Under the pieces are notes generated by a model, which saw nothing but the letters and a program-made list of their open reading frames with translations, was not told the DNA's origin and made no database searches. Shown here one piece after another: positions 1 to 7,455 of a stretch of 33,680 nt of DNA. Made by a program: the position numbers and the translations under genes. The first letter of the stretch is position 1. The number at the start of each line of letters is the position of its first letter. The DNA comes from a virus: IMG/VR virus record IMGVR_UViG_3300006750_000038, positions 1 to 33,680 of that record; one strand, 5' to 3'.

Positions 1-534
1 ACGCAATGCATGACCCAGTTTTGTGTAATAATCAGTCTTTTTAACCTGCTGGTAAGCGGTATTTATCTTCGATGTTTTGGCGGCATTTTTTGCCGCTTGC
101 GCGGGGCTCGCGTGGATATTCTTATCTGGGTGGTGCTTCATCATTAGATCTCTCCAATGACGTTGCAAGTCTTTCTTTGTTTTGAACGTTTTGGGTCGCA
201 CGCCTAGGATTTTTAAGTTCCTTTTTAAATCGGCTCGCTGCTTTAGGGTGCCACCTAGAACGCGTGCTGAACGAGCCCTCCCCGCAAGCCAGCCCATGTC
301 GCCAGCGTACCCGGCAGCCCCACCGAGGAGCTTCCCTATTGCAGAGCCGCGCTCTTCGGCTGCCCATCTACCTTCCTCAATCTTGCCCCTGTACTTTTTA
401 AACAGTGAAGACTGAAGTTTATGTAGCATTTTCTTAGGAAAGGGTAAGTTCTCGAGTTTTCGATTGTAGAGCTTACGCCCAACCCTCTTCCCAACAAAAT
501 GCCCACCAGCAACACCGCTTATAGTCCCAATCAT
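1..534 (-). CDS. J-domain (DnaJ-like) protein, partial at left edge
   Basis: The frame is open from an ATG at 534 to the window edge, giving 178 residues with the C-terminus missing. Residues 1-20 and 63-95 are Gly/Ala-rich and basic, in the style of the 644-aa protein just upstream. Residues about 106-167 form a recognisable J-domain: helix I-like LKILGV, helix II (KDLQRHWRDLMMK), the invariant HPD loop at 135-137, then helix III ending in KINTAYQQVK. J-domains stimulate the ATPase of Hsp70/DnaK. The start is supported by AGGGGG about eight bases upstream and lies 5 bases after the stop of the 644-aa gene, so the two are probably cotranslated. Its role is inferred only: recruiting host DnaK for assembly or for handling ejected proteins. 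The J-domain call is firm; the function and full length are unknown. Confidence 0.8.
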   Translation of the reverse strand, partial: MIGTISGVAGGHFVGKRVGRKLYNRKLENLPFPKKMLHKLQSSLFKKYRGKIEEGRWAAEERGSAIGKLLGGAAGYAGDMGWLAGRARSARVLGGTLKQRADLKRNLKILGVRPKTFKTKKDLQRHWRDLMMKHHPDKNIHASPAQAAKNAAKTSKINTAYQQVKKTDYYTKLGHALR

Positions 535-539
535 ACCAG

Positions 540-2474
540 TTACCCCCTATTTTGTAGAGCCGCGAGCAGCCCCGCTGTGCCAGCACCAGCCACCATAGGG
601 GCCGCTGCCGCTTCAGAAAAAGTTAAACGTTTAGGAGACACTGCTCTGTTCAAGGCTAACTGGGCCTTCCCAGCCGCAGCGGCCCTTCCTAATTCAGCTA
701 CCCGTCTAGCAGCGCCACCTACTTGACGAGAGAAGTCTCTAGATGCCGGTGAAACACCGTAGTCCAAAAGCGGGTCTAGGATTTTCCTACCGGTTGTTTT
801 CTTCATGCCTGGGAGGAACGCTTCCCGTACACCCTGCCCCGCAGACAAGAGAGCTTGGCGTTGAACAGGCGACCACTTCGTGGCAAGCCCTTTAGCAGCA
901 TTCACCCCCAAATGGACACCGCCAAAACCAGCTAGACCTCCCGCAATATGGGCAGGTATACTAGCGCCACCAGAAAGTAAGGCAGAAGCTCCTAGTACCC
1001 CGAGTCCTGCGCCACCTACTGCGAGGTCTGTTAGTATTGGGTTCCTTTTGGGATCTTGGGCAAGGGCTTTCGGAAGCCCCCGCATTGCCTGACCCTCCTG
1101 AGAGAGGGCCCCCCTGCCGCTATGCAACATTTTTTGCCAAGCTCTTTGTGCGCCCTCTCCCCCCGGGAGGCGCTTCATAAGTAGACCGGCCTCAAAGGGT
1201 GACCTGCCGCCTTTACCTAGAGCCTTGTCTATAGCTTCGGGTAATTGGTTCCAGACTGGAACAGGTTCGCCACGTTTGCTTGTTCGCATGATAGGCGTAA
1301 TTTGTTTCTTGAGAAGCTCTAGGGTCCTCTCTCGATACGCGGGAGGCACACCGCGTAGAAGCTTGCCAACCTCGATCCCCATCTGGCGATTGTACTTGAG
1401 AGAGGGAAGGCCCGCTCCTAGAGCAAGACCAGAGCGATAACCGGGGTTTGTGCGCCCAGCTAAGCCTTCCCGTATACCCATAGCCAACTGGTCTGTTTTG
1501 TGCTTCTGCATCATTTTCTGAAGGAAGCGCCCGCCCGGAGCGCGTTTAAGACCCTTTCCTACCTTTCCGTAACCCATGGTTGCTTTCTCAACGCCGTGGA
1601 AAAGCGGGAGCGCCAGGATGCCTGCGCCCACATGGTGAGCCAGTGCGGCAGCCATCCCCGTTGCGACTACAGCCTCTTTTGTTACGGAGCCTTCTTTGTT
1701 CATGGCCTTCATAGCGCCCTCGACCGCCGCAGATAAAACAAGACCGCCAAGCAAGCCACCAGCGGCACCACCACCGGCTGCTGGTAAGGCTCGCCTAAAC
1801 GCCTGTGTAAGTCCCTTCCTGCCGCCATCCCCCATACGATTAATCATAATATTTTCTGTGCCTCTGGATAGAGCGCCGATAGCCGCGCCAGACAAAGCAG
1901 GCAGCAAATACTTATTAAGCTTGTTGCCGCCTCCCTTACTTTTCTTCCTGCCTGCCGCAATGCTCAAGCCTAGAGCAATCGCTGAGGGGGTCTTGTAGCC
2001 GATTCGAGTAGCGCCGAGTCTTAGGCCCTTCTGGGTTGCCGTCATTACTGGGGCTCTTTTCTGCTTTTTAAGCTGGGAGAAAAGGCCTTTTGGCTGCTTA
2101 TTTTTTTGGATCCGCGCGGCACGGTACCCCTCCATAAAACCTTTCTGGCCTTGATAGATAGCCGCACTTGAGCCTAAAAAAGCTAAGCCACGCATCTGCG
2201 TAGACCTGTCTTTTGAGGAGACATCCTTCAGGCCCTTCAAAAAAATAGGTGCTGTTAAAACACCAACAACGCCGCCCATTGCGCGACCCGCTCCACGACC
2301 GGAAGCCCCGCGTCTTATTAGGTCTTTCATATTTACTTTAGAGCCCCGAAGCTTGGATTCTACTGTGTGCTCTATCGTACCTTTTGGTAGATCTCCAAGG
2401 AGGGCCTTTGCCCCAAAAGCGGGGGCCGTCTTAGCGACCGTGCTCAAATAGCTTTGATTATTATCCTTCGCCAT
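540..2474 (-). CDS. Gly/Ala/Lys-rich protein, candidate internal virion or ejection protein
   Basis: This 644-residue protein matches no family I can name. It alternates long Gly/Ala-rich, weakly hydrophobic helical stretches (about residues 60-115, 190-215, 230-300 and 475-525) with strongly basic segments, and it is almost free of Cys. Several stretches look able to insert in or cross a membrane, but there is no signal peptide. It sits in the minus-strand structural operon between a 107-aa protein, whose end it overlaps by 14 bases, and the J-domain protein. Composition and location are reminiscent of ejected inner-virion or membrane-pore proteins, but this is inference. It could equally be a tape-measure-like or scaffold protein, although it lacks the coiled-coil look of a classical tape measure. 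Confidence 0.75.
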   Translation of the reverse strand: MAKDNNQSYLSTVAKTAPAFGAKALLGDLPKGTIEHTVESKLRGSKVNMKDLIRRGASGRGAGRAMGGVVGVLTAPIFLKGLKDVSSKDRSTQMRGLAFLGSSAAIYQGQKGFMEGYRAARIQKNKQPKGLFSQLKKQKRAPVMTATQKGLRLGATRIGYKTPSAIALGLSIAAGRKKSKGGGNKLNKYLLPALSGAAIGALSRGTENIMINRMGDGGRKGLTQAFRRALPAAGGGAAGGLLGGLVLSAAVEGAMKAMNKEGSVTKEAVVATGMAAALAHHVGAGILALPLFHGVEKATMGYGKVGKGLKRAPGGRFLQKMMQKHKTDQLAMGIREGLAGRTNPGYRSGLALGAGLPSLKYNRQMGIEVGKLLRGVPPAYRERTLELLKKQITPIMRTSKRGEPVPVWNQLPEAIDKALGKGGRSPFEAGLLMKRLPGGEGAQRAWQKMLHSGRGALSQEGQAMRGLPKALAQDPKRNPILTDLAVGGAGLGVLGASALLSGGASIPAHIAGGLAGFGGVHLGVNAAKGLATKWSPVQRQALLSAGQGVREAFLPGMKKTTGRKILDPLLDYGVSPASRDFSRQVGGAARRVAELGRAAAAGKAQLALNRAVSPKRLTFSEAAAAPMVAGAGTAGLLAALQNRG

Positions 2475-2784
2475 TAGCCGCCACCGCCTTCGATACCTTA
2501 GCTACCACACGCTCAATCAAAGTATCATTAAGCATGGATACATTCTTGACCTCACCATACCAGCTATCCACTTCTGGTACGTACTCCACGATAATATTAT
2601 CTTTAGGAAAACCAGCAAGAGCGCTCAACACACTAGCTTCGAAGTTATCAGGAAACTCAGGGTCCGCCCAAAAATGAAATTTAACCCCAGTTTCGTACTT
2701 GTAGTACTCAGTTCTAATGCCCGGTACTACAGTCTTAGACGTAACAAAAGTTATACGTTGTATGTTGATTGCTGAGCCGAACAT
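2461..2784 (-). CDS. hypothetical 107-aa protein in structural operon
   Basis: A small mixed alpha/beta protein that I do not recognise. Strand-like segments (residues 8-20, 28-38 and 62-70) are followed by a helical C-terminus. The start ATG is preceded by a purine-rich GAGAGGAC sequence, and the gene is separated by 3 bases from the upstream 263-aa gene and overlaps the downstream 644-aa gene by 14 bases. That packing argues it is a real member of the operon. By position it could be a minor virion or tail-completion protein, but nothing in its sequence shows this. Confidence 0.65.
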   Translation of the reverse strand: MFGSAINIQRITFVTSKTVVPGIRTEYYKYETGVKFHFWADPEFPDNFEASVLSALAGFPKDNIIVEYVPEVDSWYGEVKNVSMLNDTLIERVVAKVSKAVAANGEG

Positions 2785-2787
2785 AAC

Positions 2788-3579
2788 CTAGTCCTCTCCC
2801 CTCTTTAAATCTTCGAGACTTGTAATATCACGTTTCCCGAGTTTTATGGCAACACTCCTAAGTTCATCGAGCACTTGCTGCACCTCATCACCAGTTCTAT
2901 TAAGCTCCTCTGTCGCCTTAAAAATATTCTCCGCCCACATCTTAGCCGTCATAGCGGTATCTCTATTGTTGGGCGAAGCCGTAGTTTCGAAAAAACGCAT
3001 CGCAGACTCATGGAAAACACTGCGAATTACATCTTTCTGGGGCAGGTCTACACGGTAACCCACACGCCACAACGCATACTCAATCCCCTGCTTGTAACAC
3101 TGCTGGAGAGTTTTCCCTTCCGGGTACTTGTCTAGGTAGGAAAACCACTCACGACTAGACAGAAGCTCTCTATTCCAAAAGTAGTGCCTGTACATGTCCA
3201 CCGTTTTCTGAGCTACCTTTACCCCGGTAATCTCCATAGTATAATTGCTAATATCTTCTAACGAAGCGCCACTAAGTATTAGCGCTTCAAGGACGGGCCG
3301 AACTTTCGTATTGCCCAGCAGGTCCCTCGCGCGGGCAGCATTTTTCTGTTCGGACGCCATAGACATCACACGCTGCCGCCTAACCCAAGCCTTTGTTGGG
3401 CTATTAACCATAGAAAATCTAGCTGGTTTTGTCTCTCTGAGTTTTGCGTTTAACTCTCTTAGGTAGCCCTCTGAAGGTTCCGGCATACGATACATGCAGG
3501 CAGCCGCAACTATCTGTCTCTGGGTGAGACCAGAGAACAGAAGCATGTACTTTAACCAGTATTCATTAGGCTGTTTCAT
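2788..3579 (-). CDS. hypothetical 263-aa protein with a helix-turn-helix-like segment
   Basis: A mostly helical, basic protein. Residues about 92-135 (LILSGASLEDISNYT, then a second helix with VAQKTVDMYRHYFW) resemble a helix-turn-helix of the kind found in small terminase subunits and phage adaptor proteins. The C-terminal third is charged and helical. The start lies 23 bases after the 659-aa gene and has AGGT five bases upstream. Small terminase is one possible role, but no large terminase is adjacent and I cannot confirm it. A head- or tail-associated protein is the alternative. Confidence 0.65.
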   Translation of the reverse strand: MKQPNEYWLKYMLLFSGLTQRQIVAAACMYRMPEPSEGYLRELNAKLRETKPARFSMVNSPTKAWVRRQRVMSMASEQKNAARARDLLGNTKVRPVLEALILSGASLEDISNYTMEITGVKVAQKTVDMYRHYFWNRELLSSREWFSYLDKYPEGKTLQQCYKQGIEYALWRVGYRVDLPQKDVIRSVFHESAMRFFETTASPNNRDTAMTAKMWAENIFKATEELNRTGDEVQQVLDELRSVAIKLGKRDITSLEDLKRGED

Positions 3580-3602
3580 AATTACCTGAGTATGGGGTCA
3601 CC

Positions 3603-5582
3603 CTACATAGAAACGTTTGCCCTGATCTGAAGCTTTTTCAATCCTTGGGTAGCGCGTTCAATGCCTTTCAGGGCAGAGGACACAGCGTTTTCTGGGACAT
3701 CGGAAAGACCAAGACGAACACCAACTAGAAGTTCTGCCAACTTCGAGGAAGCTTCTTCTAATGCGGGGATTGCATCTACATATCCCTGAATATTTTCGGG
3801 GGTTACAAAATTTAAAGAGAGGACAGAATCGACTGTCTGCGGATTCGTTAAGGAGGCGGCCTCCTTCACCAGATCAATGTGGATAACATCGGCAAGGTTC
3901 GCGACCTCTTTCGAAACAGCGAGTTTCTCCTTCTCCTCCATAAGCCTATTCTTAGCGACAAACGAAATAGCAGTATTTTTAATAGCTGACGCTATCTTCT
4001 TCATTGCGCCCTCGGGAGTATCCCCGAGAACACCCAAGACCAGAAGCGCATCGGTAACGTCTAACGCAGCGGTCTTGTCCATAACGTTTACTGGTCGCCC
4101 ACTAAAATGGAACTCCGACCCATCCGACTGGAGACAAACTTCCATCATCCGGTCCTGACTGGAGGCAACTTTGTCCATTGTCGTCATATCGTAACCGTAA
4201 CGGCCACCGAAAGAAAGCGGCACGAAAATAGCATCCTCGGGAAACAAGTAGTCATTACCGCTAATAGGTATGGGCTTTTTAACACTAGCAATCTTCAACG
4301 ATCCACGTCCCCTCAGAGGGTGGTCGTAAAGGTACGAAATGTTATTATCGATTTCAACCTTATTAAGAATTGTGACCGGCTCCGTAACAACCCCCGCTGT
4401 CTTTAGAACGAAGATCCCCTCCCCAGCCAAAGCCTGACCCTTCAAGGAACTAAGATCCAGGTCACCACAGCGAACCCCGGCAACCTTTTCCTGAAAAGAA
4501 GCTCCCGATTCCCCGACGACCAGACACAAGTCCATCATATGTCCGTCTAGGGCTGTTACCTCGTTGATAACTGCTGCTCGCTGAGCCTTACCCGACTTGG
4601 TCATCACAGAGTAGATCCCACTTTCCTCTACCAATTTTAGGTTCGCCGTTTTCTCTACTTGAACAAGCTCCTTGTTCTCCGCAGGGACAATTAAGGTGTA
4701 CCCATTATTAATAATGTTCTGGCGAATTTCGAGAGGGATCTCTTGCCCCTCAACATTACTAAGTAAGACCTCCTGCGAGACACCATCGACAGCAGCCATC
4801 TTAAGCTTGTACCCGCCGTCAATTTTAGACACAACAGTTGCCTCGAAGTCATCGATATCCTGCGTTTCTTGGACGCTTGGGGTCTCCTCTGCCCTGCCCG
4901 CAAGTTTCTCAACTGCAGCATGGAAGGCTTCATTTAAAACGATTGCGTCTTTGAGAGACTGGTCACCAGCCAGCTTCTCTAGAAAGGATACGACCGCTTG
5001 GGACTCAATCTTGTCGGACAAGGTGTCCAAAACAGACGCCTGCTTCACTGTTGAGTTTACCCCCGTAGCTCCGCCGCCAGTCATTGCAGCCGGATCTTGA
5101 GGACTGAAATTCTGCCCACCACCGGGCGTAGGCGGCAGCCCGGGAGCGACCACATAAGGGCTCATATCAAAAAGAGCGGCGGAGACACGCTGCTCATTCA
5201 GAGGTAAAAATCGACCGTCCGGGGAGATGAACACGTCGAACGAATACGCCTTCTTGCTCTCCACAATAATTGGGATTCTAAGGGCATTTTTATCTTCCTG
5301 CCCCTGTTGTTCAGGATTCCGCACCACTTCACCCATGCGCTGTGTCCCATCTGGGGTAGGCACATCGGGAGCATGGGTAACTTTGAACACACCATACATA
5401 TAGCCAAGACTAGGGTCTTGCCCCTCAACAGACAAATTAACTTGGTACTTTCCAAGGTAAGAGTGCTGCTTGTACAGATGAGCTAGTAGCTCACTCGGAT
5501 ACGTAGAAGGGTTATCCCCTAGGGTAAACTTAGAGGCCGTTTTCTCGAAAGTCGGCGGTTGAAGTTTTCTTACAAGATCCAT
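3603..5582 (-). CDS. large virion-type protein of unknown function (659 aa)
   Basis: The frame could extend upstream to 5651, but that would overlap the preceding gene by 58 bases. The ATG at 5582 has a good AGAGGTAACCAA leader and lies 11 bases after the upstream stop, so I use it. The N-terminal region (to about residue 145) has strand-rich segments ending in a Pro/Gly-rich linker near residue 150-175 (PGLPPTPGGG). The rest is a mix of beta segments and short helices, and the C-terminus (about 540-655) is helical. No family is recognised. Position between a baseplate-type protein and other structural genes, large size and lack of enzyme motifs suggest a structural or baseplate component; this is inference. 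Confidence 0.7.
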   Translation of the reverse strand: MDLVRKLQPPTFEKTASKFTLGDNPSTYPSELLAHLYKQHSYLGKYQVNLSVEGQDPSLGYMYGVFKVTHAPDVPTPDGTQRMGEVVRNPEQQGQEDKNALRIPIIVESKKAYSFDVFISPDGRFLPLNEQRVSAALFDMSPYVVAPGLPPTPGGGQNFSPQDPAAMTGGGATGVNSTVKQASVLDTLSDKIESQAVVSFLEKLAGDQSLKDAIVLNEAFHAAVEKLAGRAEETPSVQETQDIDDFEATVVSKIDGGYKLKMAAVDGVSQEVLLSNVEGQEIPLEIRQNIINNGYTLIVPAENKELVQVEKTANLKLVEESGIYSVMTKSGKAQRAAVINEVTALDGHMMDLCLVVGESGASFQEKVAGVRCGDLDLSSLKGQALAGEGIFVLKTAGVVTEPVTILNKVEIDNNISYLYDHPLRGRGSLKIASVKKPIPISGNDYLFPEDAIFVPLSFGGRYGYDMTTMDKVASSQDRMMEVCLQSDGSEFHFSGRPVNVMDKTAALDVTDALLVLGVLGDTPEGAMKKIASAIKNTAISFVAKNRLMEEKEKLAVSKEVANLADVIHIDLVKEAASLTNPQTVDSVLSLNFVTPENIQGYVDAIPALEEASSKLAELLVGVRLGLSDVPENAVSSALKGIERATQGLKKLQIRANVSM

Positions 5583-5593
5583 TTGGTTACCTC

Positions 5594-6076
5594 TTATTGC
5601 CAGGGAACGGGTGGTGACCCTGGCGTAGTTTGCGTGCCGGTGATTGCCCACGTTGATAATACCCCGTTTAGGACTATTGTTGAAGGCATAGTAGTAGATG
5701 AAGGTGACAATGATGCCAGAGCAATTAAATTTAACACTGCCAGGGGGGGTGCGTGAACAACGGGTGCGGGGGGTGCGACATTACCCGGAATCGCGCACAT
5801 TGTAGCAAACACCATAAACCCCGCCGCTAGTGTTTCATGCGATAGAACATTAATCGCGCCCCCCTGTGCAGCCTTTACAGTTTCAATAAATAAATCTTCG
5901 CCCGAGTCCAACCCGGCAGATGTCCATAGAGGGATAACGCCATTTTCAAAAAATGCGCGTGCCACTTTTGCCCACCCAGAGACACAGTCCATATCCTCCA
6001 GGCCCGCTGCTAGCGCATCGGAAACTGCGGCCTGAATTGCTACATCCATAGCGGCTGTGGCCGTAACGTAAGGCAT
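5594..6076 (-). CDS. virion-type protein, 160 aa
   Basis: The start is set by AAGGTGAAGAAATA directly before the ATG at 6076. That ATG overlaps the upstream stop by one base (TAATG), which indicates translational coupling to the baseplate-hub-like gene. The N-terminus is Ala-rich and helical (about residues 1-60). The C-terminus is Pro/Ser/Thr-rich and ends in a WAITGTQTTPGSPPVPWQ-type tail. From memory, similar short Ala-rich proteins ending in a W-x-x-TGT...PW tail occur next to phage baseplate and tail genes, so a minor baseplate or tail role is likely. No catalytic motif is visible. Confidence 0.7.
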   Translation of the reverse strand: MPYVTATAAMDVAIQAAVSDALAAGLEDMDCVSGWAKVARAFFENGVIPLWTSAGLDSGEDLFIETVKAAQGGAINVLSHETLAAGFMVFATMCAIPGNVAPPAPVVHAPPLAVLNLIALASLSPSSTTMPSTIVLNGVLSTWAITGTQTTPGSPPVPWQ

Positions 6077-7455
6077 TATTTCTTCACCTTTACGGAGGCA
6101 GAGCCAACGTTGGGGGTAGCGGAAAATGAGGTCACCATCGGGCCGCTGGGCCCCCAGGCAGTTACGCATTGAAACGCTGTCTTCATGAAAGTTTCGAGGT
6201 CTTGGTACCTGACAACTTTGGCGTCAGCCGAGTCACCAAGGTCTATGGTTCCAGCATTGATGTCTACATGTGGGGACTTAATCTCCACGCTGTTTAGTAC
6301 GTCCATCACGACTTTCTTGCAAGCCATCTCGAACTCATTTGACTTTAGAAACTCAACATATGAGTCATCAGAGGCATCTTTAGCGCCAGAGCCCCAATCC
6401 ATCCTGGCTGACCCATGAACCGACGCATAGAGATCTTTCTCTATTTCATGCCTGATGCTCCCCTTCGTAAAAACAAAATTGTCACCATCCCTGTTTAGTT
6501 GGAACGCATACGTTACTTTGTCTTTATTATCGCCGTCATCATGACTATAAATAGTAATACTTATAACGCCCTTCTCCTCTGCAGCAATGCCCTCTCCCTC
6601 TGGCTTGCCTTTGCTCTGTCTTAGATCCGTGTTCGCAAAGATATGCTCTGCGTCCACTTCTGTGTCCAGAGCTTCGCTCGTAAGCCTGCCCACACGCAAT
6701 TCTACTGTGTACTTCCCTTTGGAGACATCTTCCTGGGCTAAGTCCTTGATGTTGTAACGAACTAAGACTGGGGTTTCTTCAGCAGTTTTAAGCGCGTTCT
6801 TCTGATCTTCGTCTAAAAAATAATTTGAATTCGGTACACTGCCGGTGCCTGCGGAGGGGCTTTCTCCATGAGCTAATACCGCATGCCCCCATTCAATTTC
6901 CCCGACAGGACTAAATGCTTGGTATCTTTGGAAATAATCACGAACAACATTTTCGACGGGAATATAAATTCTTTGCGCTAATCCTGTAGACCCAATTTGT
7001 ACTATACCGCCTCTCCGGACTACAATCTGATTCTCATCCGCTGTACCAAGGTAGATATCCCCCGGCTCTAGTGGGTGGCGAAACCCACGCCAACTCGGGT
7101 CTTGGTCTGCCATCGCCTCAATGCGCTCTGCTCCACCAGCCCCCAAACTGACAGACCCTGCCAGAGTAGGTTGCACTGTGATGGGGTTCAGAACAAACCC
7201 AATGATAAACTGTGTGCCATCCGCGCAGGAACAAACATAACAGTAGGAGTCTATCTCTGGCATGAAGTTAATCCCGCCGCCGTGATCTCTGTGGCAGTAG
7301 GGGGTAGCAAAAGGTATCGGCCCCAAGGGTTGCAGCGTATAAACGGTTAGCAACTCAACAGTCCACTCGGCAAAATTCACACTCGTAACCTTGGCCAGCG
7401 TTATGTTCGCGGGGCCGGATGATTGGCTTACGGTTTTTGTGTATGGGTCAGCCAT
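6076..7455 (-). CDS. baseplate hub / spike-like protein with N-terminal OB-like domain
   Basis: This 459-aa protein begins with a beta-rich region (about residues 14-95) that looks like the OB-fold of gpV/gp5-type baseplate spike proteins: alternating strands, then GGGINFMPEIDSYCYV and DGTQFIIGF. Beta-rich segments continue through the middle, and the C-terminal part (about 345-430) is also predicted strand-rich, as in spike stems. In myoviruses and related phages such proteins sit at the tail tip. Its ATG at 7455 overlaps the stop of the RNA polymerase gene by one base (TAATG), with GAGGG about ten bases upstream. Three clustered Cys near residues 72-77 are unusual and could bind metal. The assignment rests on fold-like pattern and context rather than on a clear signature. 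Confidence 0.6.
   Translation of the reverse strand: MADPYTKTVSQSSGPANITLAKVTSVNFAEWTVELLTVYTLQPLGPIPFATPYCHRDHGGGINFMPEIDSYCYVCSCADGTQFIIGFVLNPITVQPTLAGSVSLGAGGAERIEAMADQDPSWRGFRHPLEPGDIYLGTADENQIVVRRGGIVQIGSTGLAQRIYIPVENVVRDYFQRYQAFSPVGEIEWGHAVLAHGESPSAGTGSVPNSNYFLDEDQKNALKTAEETPVLVRYNIKDLAQEDVSKGKYTVELRVGRLTSEALDTEVDAEHIFANTDLRQSKGKPEGEGIAAEEKGVISITIYSHDDGDNKDKVTYAFQLNRDGDNFVFTKGSIRHEIEKDLYASVHGSARMDWGSGAKDASDDSYVEFLKSNEFEMACKKVVMDVLNSVEIKSPHVDINAGTIDLGDSADAKVVRYQDLETFMKTAFQCVTAWGPSGPMVTSFSATPNVGSASVKVKK

Noticed and set aside
4672-5100. 142-aa plus-strand open frame
   Set aside because: It lies wholly antisense within the 659-aa structural gene with no start signal.
5582-5651. Longer N-terminus for the 659-aa protein (682 aa)
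   Set aside because: It would overlap the upstream gene by 58 bases and lacks a ribosome binding site, whereas ATG 5582 has AGAGGTAACCAA upstream.
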